This document shows, piece after piece, positions 1 to 10,000 of a stretch of 64,000 nucleotides of DNA; within the stretch, counting starts at the first letter, position 1; the number at the start of each line of letters is the position of its first letter. The notes under the pieces are model-generated. The model was not told the DNA's origin, ran no database searches, and saw only the letters and a program-made list of their open reading frames with translations. The position numbers were made by a program, and so were the translations under genes. This DNA comes from Ciona intestinalis. Taxonomy: Eukaryota; Chordata; Ascidiacea; Phlebobranchia; Cionidae. The stretch lies in contig NC_020171.2 of NCBI RefSeq assembly GCF_000224145.3, forward strand, positions 67,051 to 131,050, written 5' to 3'.

Positions 1-287
1 GACTCCCGTGTTATTTTTCCGTTGTTGCTCTGATAAATTACTATCACTTATTTAAAGTAAACGTGGAAGCATCCATGCGTGCTGCTGCGTGAGCTGGCAT
101 TTGGCTCATAAGCAAAAATGGGAGTTTTTCTGCCACAGCAGTGACCGCCATGCAGTACAGTGTGAATGTGAATTTTTTAAATTGAATTAAACTTGACTTA
201 TTTTGGCGTTCCGAAAAGACTACAGTTATAACGTATATGTGAGCGATTCTGGCTAGATGCCTTATTAATTACAGTGCAACAGCCTTT

Positions 288-603
288 TGGGGGCGGCGCC
301 GTGGTTAGCGCGCGCCTGCCTGTAACCCAGAGGTAATGGATTCAAGGCTCGACGCTGATACAATTGTGGGCGTATGTGTCCTTTGTCAAGACACTTAACG
401 GCAATTGCTCCAGCCCAGTGGTCACTAATGGGTTGTCTAAATTATCAGCCATATATAAAAATGAAATAATCAAAAAAATAATAATAATTACCCACAAAGT
501 AAAATACATGGTAACTCGTAAGCTGGCACGAAGTGTTAAACCCCTGTAATAACGACTGTCGTTTTCCGGCCACGCGAGGATAAAGTAAATTACATTTATT
601 CAT
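288..603 (+). mobile_element. tRNA-derived SINE, near full length
   Basis: The head has a pol III A box (gtggttagcgcgcgcc) and B box (ggattcaaggctc). The body follows the window consensus (GTGGGCGTATGTGTCC, then CACTTAACGGCAATTGCTCC, GGTAACTCGTAAGCTGGCAC, ACGACTGTCGTTTTCCGGCC), and the element ends in ATTCATTC. This is the best forward-strand reference copy of the family here. Confidence 0.85.
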
Positions 604-697
604 TCCTTCTCTTATATTTCGGTGTATTCTGTGGGTATCTCCATACACTAACCTATATTGACGCCCAAAAATTAATGTCTTTAAAATGTAATTCTAG

Positions 698-3305
698 CTG
701 AACAATTGGAAGACGGGCTCGTACGAGAATCAGGTGTGACTTTCCATAAGATTGGAATATCAGCTACCGACACAGATAAAGATGGAAACGGATGGAAAAT
801 GCGAACTTTAAGTAATTTAATTCATATTTTACCTACATTATAAAGCTTTCCATCAGTTCATTATTGTTATTAAAGCCATATTGCCTATCTCCAGGAAAGC
901 TACTTCGAATCTCACAAATGTGGTAACTCGTGAGCAGGCATGAGGTGTATGAAACAAAACACCCGTCTTAAGGTGGCAGTACACAGTATCCGGCGTGCAT
1001 ATTCGCATGCGAAGTCGTATGCAAACCCGTGTCCAATTCCGCATGCGGCAGCGAAATCCGGACAAAACGGACGAATTTCGGATACTGTGTACAGCCACCT
1101 TTATAATGACTGTCGTTTCCCCGCTACGTGAAGATGAATAAATTACATACGTGGTAACTAACTTGTAAGCAGGCACGAGGGTTCTGAAATTAAACACCCA
1201 TATAACTACTGTCATCACGCAACAAAAAATAATTGTATGCCTTCGGCCCCGTACCTCAGTTATTAGCGCGCATGCCTCTAAACCCAGAGGTAATGGGTTC
1301 AAGGCTCGTCGCTCCAACCCAGTGGTCACAAATGACTTGTCCAAATTATAGGCCACACTTAGAAAAATCGAATAAAAAATAACCACTTATAAAGTAACTT
1401 TAAGCTGGAACGATGTGTATAAAGTATAAAACTAAATGGCAATGAGCCGATTCTGGTCAAAAGCGCAGCAGGTCTCTTGGCATGCCTCATCAATTGACCT
1501 TATCCATAAAAGTGCTAACACTGTCTTTGCTTTCAGAGGACAAACAAATTACATTCTTCCATTTATATATTCATTTTTTACTGTCCAATGCCTTAAGTTT
1601 ATAAATTTACCCAAAAGAAACTTTTCCCCACTCTATTATATAGTATGGTGGGGAAAGACGGGACGCCTTTAGTCTATAACATTCAAATATCCTGATGTTG
1701 TTTTAAACAATTAACAACGGTCTATAGAAATCGTAAGGATACTGTTTTATAATTCTTTGAATGTTCTTTGTTTACCAACAAATGGGACGAGAAATAGAAT
1801 GAAAAGGCGTTCCATCTCCCCCCACCCTACTATACATTAGTTTATTCATAGGTGTCGTGCGAAATGCTTTAAAACATATGCTTTGTCTTATAATTGTATT
1901 TTTAGAAACCCTAATAAAAGAGCTCGGCCATAACGGAAGGTATATTGATTATTTGAAAATGGACACAGAGTCTTATGAAGAGGGTGTAAGTTGTTTTTGT
2001 TTTTTAATTCGTTTTTGTTCGTAAACAGTATAGTATGGTGGGGTAGATGCGACACCTTTAGCACATATTATTCCAATAGTTTGATCGTGTTTTAATTAAT
2101 TAACAACGGTCCTTGAAAGTCGTGATATAGTTTTGTAATTCTTTGAATGTTCTTTGTTTACAACTAAATGGGACAAGAAAATAGAGTTAAAAGGTGTATT
2201 AGGGTGGAGAAAGACGGTACACCTTTAGAACATAACATCCAAAAATCCTGATAGTGTTTTGAACAATTAACAACTGTCTATAGAATTCGTCAGGATATAT
2301 GATTGTATAATTTTTTGAATGTTCGTTGTTTACTACCAAATGGGACAAGAAAATATAATGAAAATGTGTCCAATCTTGCCCCATCTTACTGTATATATAA
2401 TCTAGAATTTCTTTCTTAGTCGACGCCTTATTATGTTCACAGCCCATGACTAGTAAATACATGTGTGTCCTTTGGTATGATTTAAGGGTAATTGCACCAA
2501 CCCAATTGCCAATAATAAGCTGTCAAAATAACTGCCATATATAACATATAGTGGAGTTGGGGTAGATGGGACACCTTTAGCACATAATATTCAAGTATCC
2601 TGATCGTGTTTTAAACAATTAACAAAGGTCCATGGGAGTCGTGGAGATATAGTTTTATCATTATTTAAATGTTCTTTGTTTACTGATAAATGGGACGAGA
2701 AAATACAGGTAAAAGATGTCCCATTTTCCTCCACCCTACTATAAAAAATACTACTATCCACTAAGTTACGTGCTTTAACTCGTCGCAAAGTGTGTGTGAC
2801 CGCTTGCAGAAATGGGCCAAATCGGCCCTAAATCCAAGGCCGTCAAAGACCTATACTCATAGAATATGATGTAACCGACACCAACGTACAATATCATATG
2901 TGGTAAACTCCACGCTGTCCCATTACAAGAATATAAATAAGTGGCCATTACTTTTATTATGGTACATATAATGAGTCTCCTACACTTTAGTTAATGCAAC
3001 AAGTTCTGGACAACGATATGGCTAAGTGCGTAAGGCATTACGCTCAGGAAATTCACCTTTGGGGGCCAATATCCAACCCCAACAATCTTGCTAAATGTCG
3101 ACACCTGTATCGGGCCATGACACAACTGAACGACCACGGCTGGAGACTTTACAATACGACAGATAACTGTAGATGGCTACAGGCGCCAGATCCGCATGCA
3201 AGACAACTACAAGTAAAACCGTCTATGGTGAACAGTGGAAACGCTATTTTGTGGGAAACAATGTTTGTAAACTTTGCCGCTACAGAACCATGCAGAGTTG
3301 AATAG
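698..3305 (+). CDS. METTL24-like methyltransferase-domain protein, 3' exons
   Basis: Three exons (698-811, 1906-1985, 2991-3305) splice cleanly. The first intron is phase 1 (donor gtaatt, acceptor tttttag) and the second is phase 0 (donor gtaagt, acceptor ctttag). They encode about 169 C-terminal residues. The translation has the layout of the Methyltransf_22 (METTL24/METTL25-like) domain: a GWKMRTL segment, then ELGHNGRYIDYLKMDTE, in which IDYLKMD matches the family's conserved IDxLKxD strand, then an EIHLWGP segment like the family's EIHL strand, and a Cys-poor tail ending in WETMFVNF. This domain is SAM-dependent by fold, but the substrate of METTL24 relatives is not known to me. The N-terminal half, with the SAM-binding glycine loop and any signal anchor, must lie upstream of the window or in unrecognised sequence. 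Both introns have been colonised by SINE and MITE copies. A polyadenylation-type AATAAA sits at 3562-3567. The family call rests on remembered motif similarity. Confidence 0.72.
904..1140 (+). mobile_element. SINE tail fragment interrupted by a TTA-flanked MITE
   Basis: The SINE 3' segment (ggtaactcgtgagcaggc to the ccgctacgtgaagatgaat tail) is split after CACCCGTCTTA by the element at 971-1100 and resumes with TTATAATGACTGTCG. It lies in intron 1 of the methyltransferase gene. Confidence 0.8.
971..1100. mobile_element. 130 bp MITE with 22 bp TIRs and TTA target duplication (PIF/Harbinger-like)
   Basis: The left end AGGTGGCAGTACACAGTATC and the right end are reverse complements over 22 bp with one mismatch (A versus T at position 8). 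The trinucleotide TTA occurs directly at 968-970 and 1101-1103, while intact SINE copies carry only one TTA at this point. A 3 bp TTA/TWA duplication is typical of PIF/Harbinger elements. The interior is CpG-rich with GCATGC palindromes and has no coding capacity. Confidence 0.8.
1141..1432 (+). mobile_element. SINE tail plus second SINE head, fused fragments
   Basis: A SINE tail piece (1141-1225) is followed directly by a SINE head with A box (cagttattagcgcgcatg) and B box (gggttcaaggctc) at about 1243-1320. The body is shortened and degrades after about 1430. Confidence 0.7.
1641..1833 (+). mobile_element. TA-flanked MITE, type A, intact
   Basis: Reference-type copy. The left TIR starts TAGTATGGTGGGGAAAGACG and the right TIR ends CCCCCCACCCTACTATA. 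The interior runs from ATCCTGATGTTGTTTTAAAC to TTCTTTGTTTACCAACAAAT. Lies in intron 1 of the methyltransferase gene. Confidence 0.85.
2031..2394 (+). mobile_element. Two type A MITEs head to tail; first lacks its right TIR
   Basis: The first copy (2031-2198) is interrupted within its right TIR by the left TIR of the second (from about 2199, TTAGGGTGGAGAAAGACGG). The second is complete to 2394. Confidence 0.8.
2462..2545 (+). mobile_element. SINE middle fragment
   Basis: An eroded piece of the SINE body (GGGTAATTGCACCAACCCA, then AGCTGTCAAAATAACTGCC) without head or tail. Confidence 0.5.
2548..2743 (+). mobile_element. TA-flanked MITE, type A, intact
   Basis: TIRs TAGTGGAGTTGGGGTAGATG and TCCTCCACCCTACTATA. 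Lies in intron 2 of the methyltransferase gene. Confidence 0.82.
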
Positions 3306-3469
3306 ACTGCATTTTTGCCATTTTCGCTGTGAAAAATGCTTGAATGCGCTATCTCGATATATTTTTAAATGTTATAATTTAACTGAAAACCCCTCTTGTA
3401 ACATTTTGCTTGATTTTTAGTATCTGAATTAAGAAATGTTTCTGGGAGCTCTAATCTGCAAAATTTTAT

Positions 3470-3562
3470 GTAGCACAAGTATCTAATACAACCATGCAGC
3501 ACAAGTATCTAATATTCTAATGCATGTTGCGCAAGTGTGTAATACAACCATGTAGCACGCTA
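3470..3562 (+). repeat. Short degenerate tandem repeat in 3' UTR region
   Basis: About four copies of a 30 bp unit containing the pattern ATGYAGCACAAGTATCTAATA sit just upstream of AATAAA (3562-3567), downstream of the methyltransferase stop codon. They are probably within its 3' UTR. Confidence 0.6.
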
Positions 3563-3799
3563 ATAAAATGTCTTTTTTTCTCATGGTCCCGTTGTACGCA
3601 CCAAGGACCTTTTTATACTACGCTAAGGCTACAAATCTTTAAATATACTTGGAAAGGAATTCCCCCAATATTATCAAGGTTTCTAAAAGCGTTGTAAAGA
3701 AAAGACGAATATATTCTAATAAATTTAGGTACGAGTTATGCATATATAAGGTTATAACTATACTTAGAGCTGATATATATATGTATATATAAACTTAAG

Positions 3800-4573
3800 A
3801 TGAGTTGTAATTCGCAAACAGAGGTTACACTTTCTTTTACGCCCCTTGGGTTTATGGACACAAAAAAGTACAACAAGAAAATCGCTATAGTTGTTGTAAA
3901 AGACCACGGATCAGCTGGTTGCAGCACTAAATTAGACTTTTTAAAGGAACTATGGAAACATGCATGTTACAGAACTATCGTGAATCTGGACACGAAACCT
4001 TCAAGCTGCAACTGGCTTAAAAAGTTAGAAACCGGAAGTTTTTTATACTTCAATGATGGAAAATTTGATTCTTTATCTATAGAAGCTAACAGTACCATGT
4101 TAAGTGCGCAAAAAACGGATACAGAGGGTATTACAAATTTAAACCTCTGTCTAGACCACATTGTTTCTGTAATAAATATGAAAAAATGCGCTGCAACTGA
4201 AATACTGATTGTGTCTACTGGAGTTAGGACAACTACAGATGTAATTGAGTATCTACGTATAATGTACTCTGCTCAAAATGCCGCAAAAATTGCTTTGCCA
4301 ATTTCTGTTGTTGTAAGCGAGTCTTTTATTTCTGTTTTACCGAAAGGTTCTTCTAACCTGGCAGTGGGCACAGGTTTTGAGGGAAAATGGTGCGGCCTTC
4401 TGCCTTTTGGTGGAGAAATAGTAGCCACAACTAAAGGTTTAAAATGGAATTTAACTGAGAATATATTACAATACAACCAGCTTATCAGTACTTCAAATGA
4501 ACTAGATGGTTCTGGGATTGTATTAATTAAAAGTAATCTACCTGTTGTTTGGACTCAAGGAATTAAATTTTAA
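3800..4573 (+). CDS. Thiamin pyrophosphokinase paralogue A: catalytic motifs lost, thiamin-binding half kept
   Basis: A single uninterrupted 257-residue frame, the usual length of animal TPK1 (human 243). TPK transfers pyrophosphate from ATP to thiamin in the cytosol to make thiamin diphosphate, and works as a homodimer with active sites at the subunit interface. Here the catalytic N-terminal motifs are gone: DGG reads LDT (63-65), GDFDS reads DGKFDS (86-91), TPDQDxTDFTK reads TDTEGITNLNL, and GRFD is VRTTTDV. The C-terminal beta-sandwich is strongly conserved: TGFEGKWCGLLP (191-202), GLKWNL (213-218), STSN (230-233), DGSG (236-239) and a WTxxIK-type end (251-257). From memory, the Trp and Asn in these motifs correspond to human TPK1 residues altered in deficiency (W202, N219). 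The frame is open and evenly conserved over 774 bp, so it is not an obvious pseudogene. The start follows ACTTAAG directly, so the AG may be a trans-splice acceptor. Confidence 0.85.
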   Translation: MSCNSQTEVTLSFTPLGFMDTKKYNKKIAIVVVKDHGSAGCSTKLDFLKELWKHACYRTIVNLDTKPSSCNWLKKLETGSFLYFNDGKFDSLSIEANSTMLSAQKTDTEGITNLNLCLDHIVSVINMKKCAATEILIVSTGVRTTTDVIEYLRIMYSAQNAAKIALPISVVVSESFISVLPKGSSNLAVGTGFEGKWCGLLPFGGEIVATTKGLKWNLTENILQYNQLISTSNELDGSGIVLIKSNLPVVWTQGIKF

Positions 4574-5463
4574 CAGCAAAAACTCAAATTGTTAATACAT
4601 GTATAATATACAAAGTTATATTTCATACGGATAATAATGTTTAACACCGTTTTGCATATATTTCTACTAGCATATATTTATTATGACTTAACACATTAAG
4701 ATTATGTATAGCCTGTGCATTAATTTTTTTCCTAAATTGCAATGATTTTTGAAAAACTTTGGCACTGTTTTTAATCAGGTATATGGGATTTTGGAATATG
4801 TTAAAATTATACATGCGTTTTTAGTACAAATTTACAAACATTTCAGTATGTTTTAGTATAAATTGACACTTAAGTTCCAATTTATTGAAATATTGCTGTT
4901 AATGTCCATACCTGACTTGAATGTTGTATGGTATATTCTGTTAATCTGTTACCATGGTTTTTATTTTCCTAGGTTATTTTACTGCACTTGCGGCAATTTT
5001 ATTCCGATATTTGCTAAAGGCAGATCATTGTATTTTTAATGAACTTTAGTTTTATTGCGTGTATATTTAGATAAATACAATCCACTATGCAAGGATTATT
5101 TTGTGGTTATAATCCTAAACAGCTAAATTGTTTATTGATGCGACATTTATATACAAGGTATAGCTTTATGTAGTATGATATATTCAGAATAATGATGTAC
5201 AGTCCGTTATTTAAACCATAACGTGTGCAATTTTGTGTATTGCTACTGTTTGGCGTTTTTCCATTTGAGTATGTACTAACTGTCACTTTGTTGGTGTTTA
5301 TATATAATCTGTTTTATAACAGTATTTAAATTTTGTTTTATAACAGTCTATTTTTATTTTTTTGTAAAAATTACTGTTTATGAATTACTTTGATGTACTG
5401 TTTCACTAAATAAATCCCAAATCCCCCACTTCGTAAAGGCAGTTAGTCAAACACTAATATGGT
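4574..5463. other. AT-rich intergenic or 3' UTR stretch between the TPK paralogues
   Basis: No open frame or MITE is seen. A polyadenylation-type AATAAA occurs at 5409-5414. The stretch could be a long 3' UTR of paralogue A or plain intergenic DNA. Confidence 0.5.
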
Positions 5464-5567
5464 CAGTGGCGCAGCCAGGGGGTTTCGGGGGTCGTAACCC
5501 CCCCTTTTAAACCAAAAAAAATTAATTTTTTTGATTAAACTTTTTTTTTTTTTTGGCTGCGCCACTG
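5464..5567. mobile_element. 104 bp hAT-type MITE with perfect 8 bp target duplication
   Basis: The 14 bp terminal inverted repeats CAGTGGCGCAGCCA and TGGCTGCGCCACTG are perfect. The octamer AATATGGT flanks the element directly at 5456-5463 and 5568-5575. An 8 bp duplication with CAGTGGCG ends is characteristic of hAT-related elements. The interior is a C/G tract followed by A- and T-runs, non-coding. The intact duplication suggests a young insertion. Confidence 0.92.
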
Positions 5568-5784
5568 AATATGGTATTTTAGTATCTAAAACTTTTAAAC
5601 TTAATATTAGTTTACATTGAACTAAATTAATTCTTATTTTCGATAAACCAGATTTTAGATAAACTAATTAATTTCAGTAAATGTTTGTCTAAAATTTTAC
5701 CGCTTTCACACGAAACTACCGTTTTTAAACACGCATTTGAATTATATAAAACACAAACGTATATAACTTAATCATTTTAGAGCA

Positions 5785-6555
5785 ATGGAAGACACACCGC
5801 TAGGATTTTTAAACCCAAATGTTAAAAAGGACATAGTTCTTGTTCTCTTAAACCAGGACTGGTCTTCTGGGCTGGAAAAAGCTTTATTTCAGCAGAGATT
5901 TGATCTCTTATGGAAAAAAGCATGTTTTAAAGCCAGTGTAGATGGTGGTACCAATATACTACACAATATGAATGAAACATTATCAGTACAACAAAAACTT
6001 ATACCAGATATGATTTCTGGTGATTTTGACTCGGTAACTACTGACTTGTTGGAGTACTACAAGAATTTGGGGACAGAAATTTGCCCCACACCAGACCAGG
6101 ACTATACTGACTTTACAAAATGTGTTGCTATATTAGGAAATAAGTATAAAAGTGGTCAGATACCGAAAGTAATGAAATTAGTTGTGTCTTTGTTGGGCAC
6201 TACAGACCGATTTGATCATTGTATGGCTAATATAAATACTTTATACACTGCTAGAGACAGCCTACCTCATGATGTAATAACATGTCTATTATTTGGAGAC
6301 TCTTATGTTAGATTATTGCCTACTGGTAAGTCAGTATTACATGTCAACACTGGATTTGAAGGCTCATGGTGTAGTTTCACACCATTAACTGGGCCAGCTG
6401 TTGTAACAACATCTGGATTAACAGACAATCTTTCCAAAGCTTGCTTGAGATTTGACCTTGTCGATAAATTAAGACACGAATTGGATGGCAGTGGGACCTT
6501 AACTGTACAAACTGATTGTCCCATAGTGTTTACATTGTCAATATTAACTACTTGA
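5785..6555 (+). CDS. Thiamin pyrophosphokinase paralogue B: catalytic motifs kept, C-terminal motifs diverged
   Basis: A single-exon frame of 256 residues. All N-terminal catalytic and Mg-ATP motifs of TPK are present: DGG (53-55), GDFDS (79-83), TPDQDYTDFTK (102-112) and DRFDH (141-145). The C-terminal domain keeps TGFEGSWC (189-196) and DGSG (234-237), but GLKWNL has become GLTDNL (211-216), the STSN loop is lost, and the final WTMAIK-like strand reads FTLSIL. This pattern is the mirror image of the upstream paralogue. The ATG sits 4 bases after TTTTAG, a good trans-splice acceptor. Lack of introns in both copies, against a multi-exon human gene, suggests an intronless ancestor that duplicated in tandem. 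The intergenic distance (1.2 kb) is too long for a typical Ciona operon. The gene probably supplies TPK activity alone or with its neighbour. Confidence 0.88.
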   Translation: MEDTPLGFLNPNVKKDIVLVLLNQDWSSGLEKALFQQRFDLLWKKACFKASVDGGTNILHNMNETLSVQQKLIPDMISGDFDSVTTDLLEYYKNLGTEICPTPDQDYTDFTKCVAILGNKYKSGQIPKVMKLVVSLLGTTDRFDHCMANINTLYTARDSLPHDVITCLLFGDSYVRLLPTGKSVLHVNTGFEGSWCSFTPLTGPAVVTTSGLTDNLSKACLRFDLVDKLRHELDGSGTLTVQTDCPIVFTLSILTT

Positions 6556-7048
6556 CTGCAGAATAATACACTCTATTTGTGTAGTTTAGGTGAATTAAAT
6601 ATTTGTGTTTTATTTCATTATGCTTTTACGTTTAATTTGTGCAATTGTGACGTTTATGAACTAAAAACCTCTTGAACTATTTTATTCATGTTTCGTACAA
6701 TACTAGTGGTGTTTAAATTTAGGCTGATAATTGACTTATTATGCATTCGCTTTTTTCAGGCATATTTTTAATCTGATTACATTATTTGTAGGCACCATTT
6801 TTTGAATAACATGCTTTTATAGATTACTCAAGACTAAAAAAAGATGCAATTGCAACATATTAACAGTGAATCAATGCTTTTGACGGTATATTAAACTGGA
6901 ACTCCTATTCTATACACAGTGATTTGTATAAAAGTGCATAAAAATGTGATTTCTGCTTTTAAAGGCATTTAAATCACAGTCACAGCTGTAGTTTCCATGA
7001 AGTGTGGTAACAAAAAGTGTTTCACTTAAAAATTAAAATATCAATTTG
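6556..7048. other. AT-rich intergenic DNA between convergent genes
   Basis: It holds the 3' ends of TPK paralogue B (+) and the tetraspanin (-). No repeat or ORF is recognised. Confidence 0.4.
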
Positions 7049-10000
7049 TCATGTCTGTACAGAATATGCTGCAACCCGTTGGCGGCTTGGGAGATGTGAA
7101 GCCACATTATAAAGCAGAATAAAGAGCAAAAAAACAACAAAAAGCAAGCAAAGATCAGTAATTAGCATGCTTCTCATTAGAGATGTAAGGTATGGTACAT
7201 AATAAGTAGCGCAAGTTGTCGCGTATATATACTCATATCGTGGATTAAAGCTAAAAGCGCAGTCTATCAGTGGTTTTATACCTGACAAGACGACATATCC
7301 TTCGCCATTTGCAACTTTTCTGCCAACGAGTGCAACGCAATGTCGTTTGCTTCGAAAGTCAATAAGGCATGAGTTTGGTAGTACAGCATAGGAACTATTT
7401 AGGTTATTAGTTCTGTAGATATTTTTTGCCCATTTACTGTACTTCCAGTCTGTATATGAAGTAGTACCACAGCATTCCCAGCGTTCCTGCATTTCTGACC
7501 ATCCAGAGCTTACTGTGTGTCCAGTTAAAGTGTCGTTTATTCCGAGAATAACTTTACTGACAAAGTCTTGGTTCGTAAACTCCGAGACAATAATAGCCGA
7601 TGCTCCAGCAAATAACAAAATGTAAATGTACCTGTAAATAAAAAAAAACAGGTAACTTAAGCGTTTGAAATGTGGTGTAAAAAAATTGCTTTTTATGATA
7701 GAATTCGTTGTTTCAATTTATGTCACCCAAAAGCAGGATACGTAAATTGTGTTATAATGATAGTCGTTTCACGGCCAATGCATTTTAACTTGTCCGCATG
7801 TTCAGCGCAATTCGATTATAGTGGGGGGAGGGGGAGACGAGGCGGTTATTATAGTGGGGGGAAAATAAGACATGTTTTCATTCTTTATTTTATAGACCCA
7901 TTTGTTAGTAAACGCAAAATATTTAAAGAATTACTTATCCGTAGCCTAAACAATGTACGAGAACGTTGTTAAATGTTAAAATCTCGATTACAAAATGTAT
8001 GATAATGTGTGTCAAACGGTATTCGATCTTACCCCACAGTACTATATATTGCCAAAGAATTAAATATATAGCTTACCCGATAAGTAGGGTACGAAGTCCA
8101 GTCATACTCAGATTTAATGTGTCCGTTGTAGTTATTATCGTCTTTAGAGTAAGGAGACTAAGCAGGGAAAGTAGGACACCTCCTATAACCTAAATGTAGT
8201 TTGATTAAATAATTGGAAATATAGTTTAAGTGTTTTGTCAGGTGCTGTGGTGTTGTGGTAAGAGCGTTTGCAACGTATATATAATGTATAGTAGGATGGG
8301 GGAAGTTGGGACACATTTTAACTCTATTTTCTCGTCCAATGTGGTAGTAAACAAGGAACTTTCAAAGAATTATAAAACTATACGCTCAAGACTCTTATGG
8401 ACCGTTGTTAATTGTTTAAAACACGATCAGGATATTCGGATATTATGTGTCAAAGGTGTCCCATCTTCCCCCACCCGACTATATATTGTCTATATAAACA
8501 TACAAAGTACAGCGTTGCTACTTTTGTGGGCGTGTTTGCTTTCACAAGCGTTGCTCCAAGTTATGTTCATAAAGTAAGAAAAGCAAAATAAAACCAATCC
8601 GCTATAAAGTTACATACATGGTAACTCGTGAGCAGGCACAAGATGTGTGAAACAGGACACCCGTGTAGTAACAAATATTGTTGTGACGTGGGAACAAATG
8701 AGTCACACTCAAGTTGTGAATAACGTCATAATCCAGGGTATGGGCCGAGCTGTTTCAAAGGCCGTAAAAGAAAAAACTCCGATTTATTTAACTTTGGCTG
8801 ATTTTATCAATAGTAGGATAGGGAAAGACGGTACACCTTTAGCACATAATATCCAAATATCCTAATCGTGTTTTAAACTTAACAACAGTCTACGAGATTT
8901 GCGAGGACAAGGTTTTATAATTCTTTTGACTGTTCTTCGTTTACTACGAAAGGGGACGAGAACATAAAATGAAAGCTTGTCCCACCTTCCCAACCCATTA
9001 CAATTAACCTGGATATAGAAAAGTCAGTTAAAAAAAAGGTATTTATACACCCACCATGCATATTCCGAATGTATTCAGTGATAAAATTCCTGAAAGAATA
9101 GATACGGCGCTCCCCTCGACGACAGAAGCGAGCCCAATTCCCAATTGAACAAATCCAACGATCATCATAATAATAAAACTGACAATTATGATTATTTCTG
9201 GCTTTCTTCTAGTATTGGTATCACAGCACTCAAGGCAAAGCATTCGTTTCAACGATTTCATGCAGTTTTCCATATTACTGAAACAAATAAATACATGTGT
9301 TTATGTGCCACCCTCGAAAACACCGTGAAAATAAAAGCAATCTAATCATTTGGTATAAGATGTGATATATAGTGCTGTGGGGTAAGATGTGACNNNNNNN
9401 NNNNNNNNNNNNNNNNNNNNNNNNNNNNNNNNNNNNNNNNNNNAAAATCTCGCTTACAAAATGTATGATAATGTGTGTCAAACGGTATTCGATCTTACCC
9501 CACAGTACTATATATTGCCAAAGAATTAAATATATAGCTTACCCGATAAGTAGGGTACGAAGTCCAGTCATACTCAGATTTAATGTGTCCGTTGTAGTTA
9601 TTATCGTCTTTAGAGTAAGGAGACTAAGCAGGGAAAGTAGGACACCTCCTATAACCTAAATGTAGTTTGATTAAATAATTGGAAATATAGTTTAAGTGTT
9701 TTGTCAGGTGCTGTGGTATTGTGGTAAGAGCGTTTGCAACGTATATATAATGTATAGTAGGGTGGGGGAAAGTTGGGACACATTTTAACTCTATTTTCTC
9801 GTCCAACGTGGTAGTAAACAAGGAACTTTCAAAGAATTATAAAACTATACGCTCAAGACTCTTATGGACCATTGTTAATTGTTTAAAACACGATCAGGAT
9901 ATTCGGATATTATGTGTCAAACGTGTCCCATCTTCCCCCACCCGACTATATATTGTCTAAATAAACATACAAAGTACAGCGCTGCTACTTTTGTGGACGT

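Larger units (their letters stand above)
8077..9277 (-). other. Redundant copy A of tetraspanin exons 2 and 3 (likely allelic contig overlap)
   Basis: Exon copies at 9055-9277 and 8077-8189 encode the same residues as 10543-10765 and 9543-9655, with only scattered differences in the surrounding introns. They are part of a segment (7978-9393) nearly identical to 9444-10882, with a 50-N gap exactly between the two. The simplest reading is two unmerged haplotype contigs rather than a real exon duplication. Confidence 0.7.
7978..9393. repeat. Gap-flanking 1.4 kb direct repeat, copy 1
   Basis: Matches 9444-10882 nearly base for base. Differences are single substitutions and small indels; for example, the second copy has about 20 extra bases near 10491-10510. 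It contains two tetraspanin exons, a SINE and three MITEs, all repeated in copy 2. Confidence 0.9.

Noticed and set aside
853-1386. 177-codon minus-strand frame
   Set aside because: It runs through SINE and MITE sequence and so is a chance frame in repeats; several other short frames with similar residues arise from the same SINE in other places.
3800-6555. TPK pair as a trans-spliced operon
   Set aside because: The intergenic distance is about 1.2 kb with its own polyadenylation-type signal and a MITE. Ciona operons usually have very short spacers, so separate transcription is more likely.
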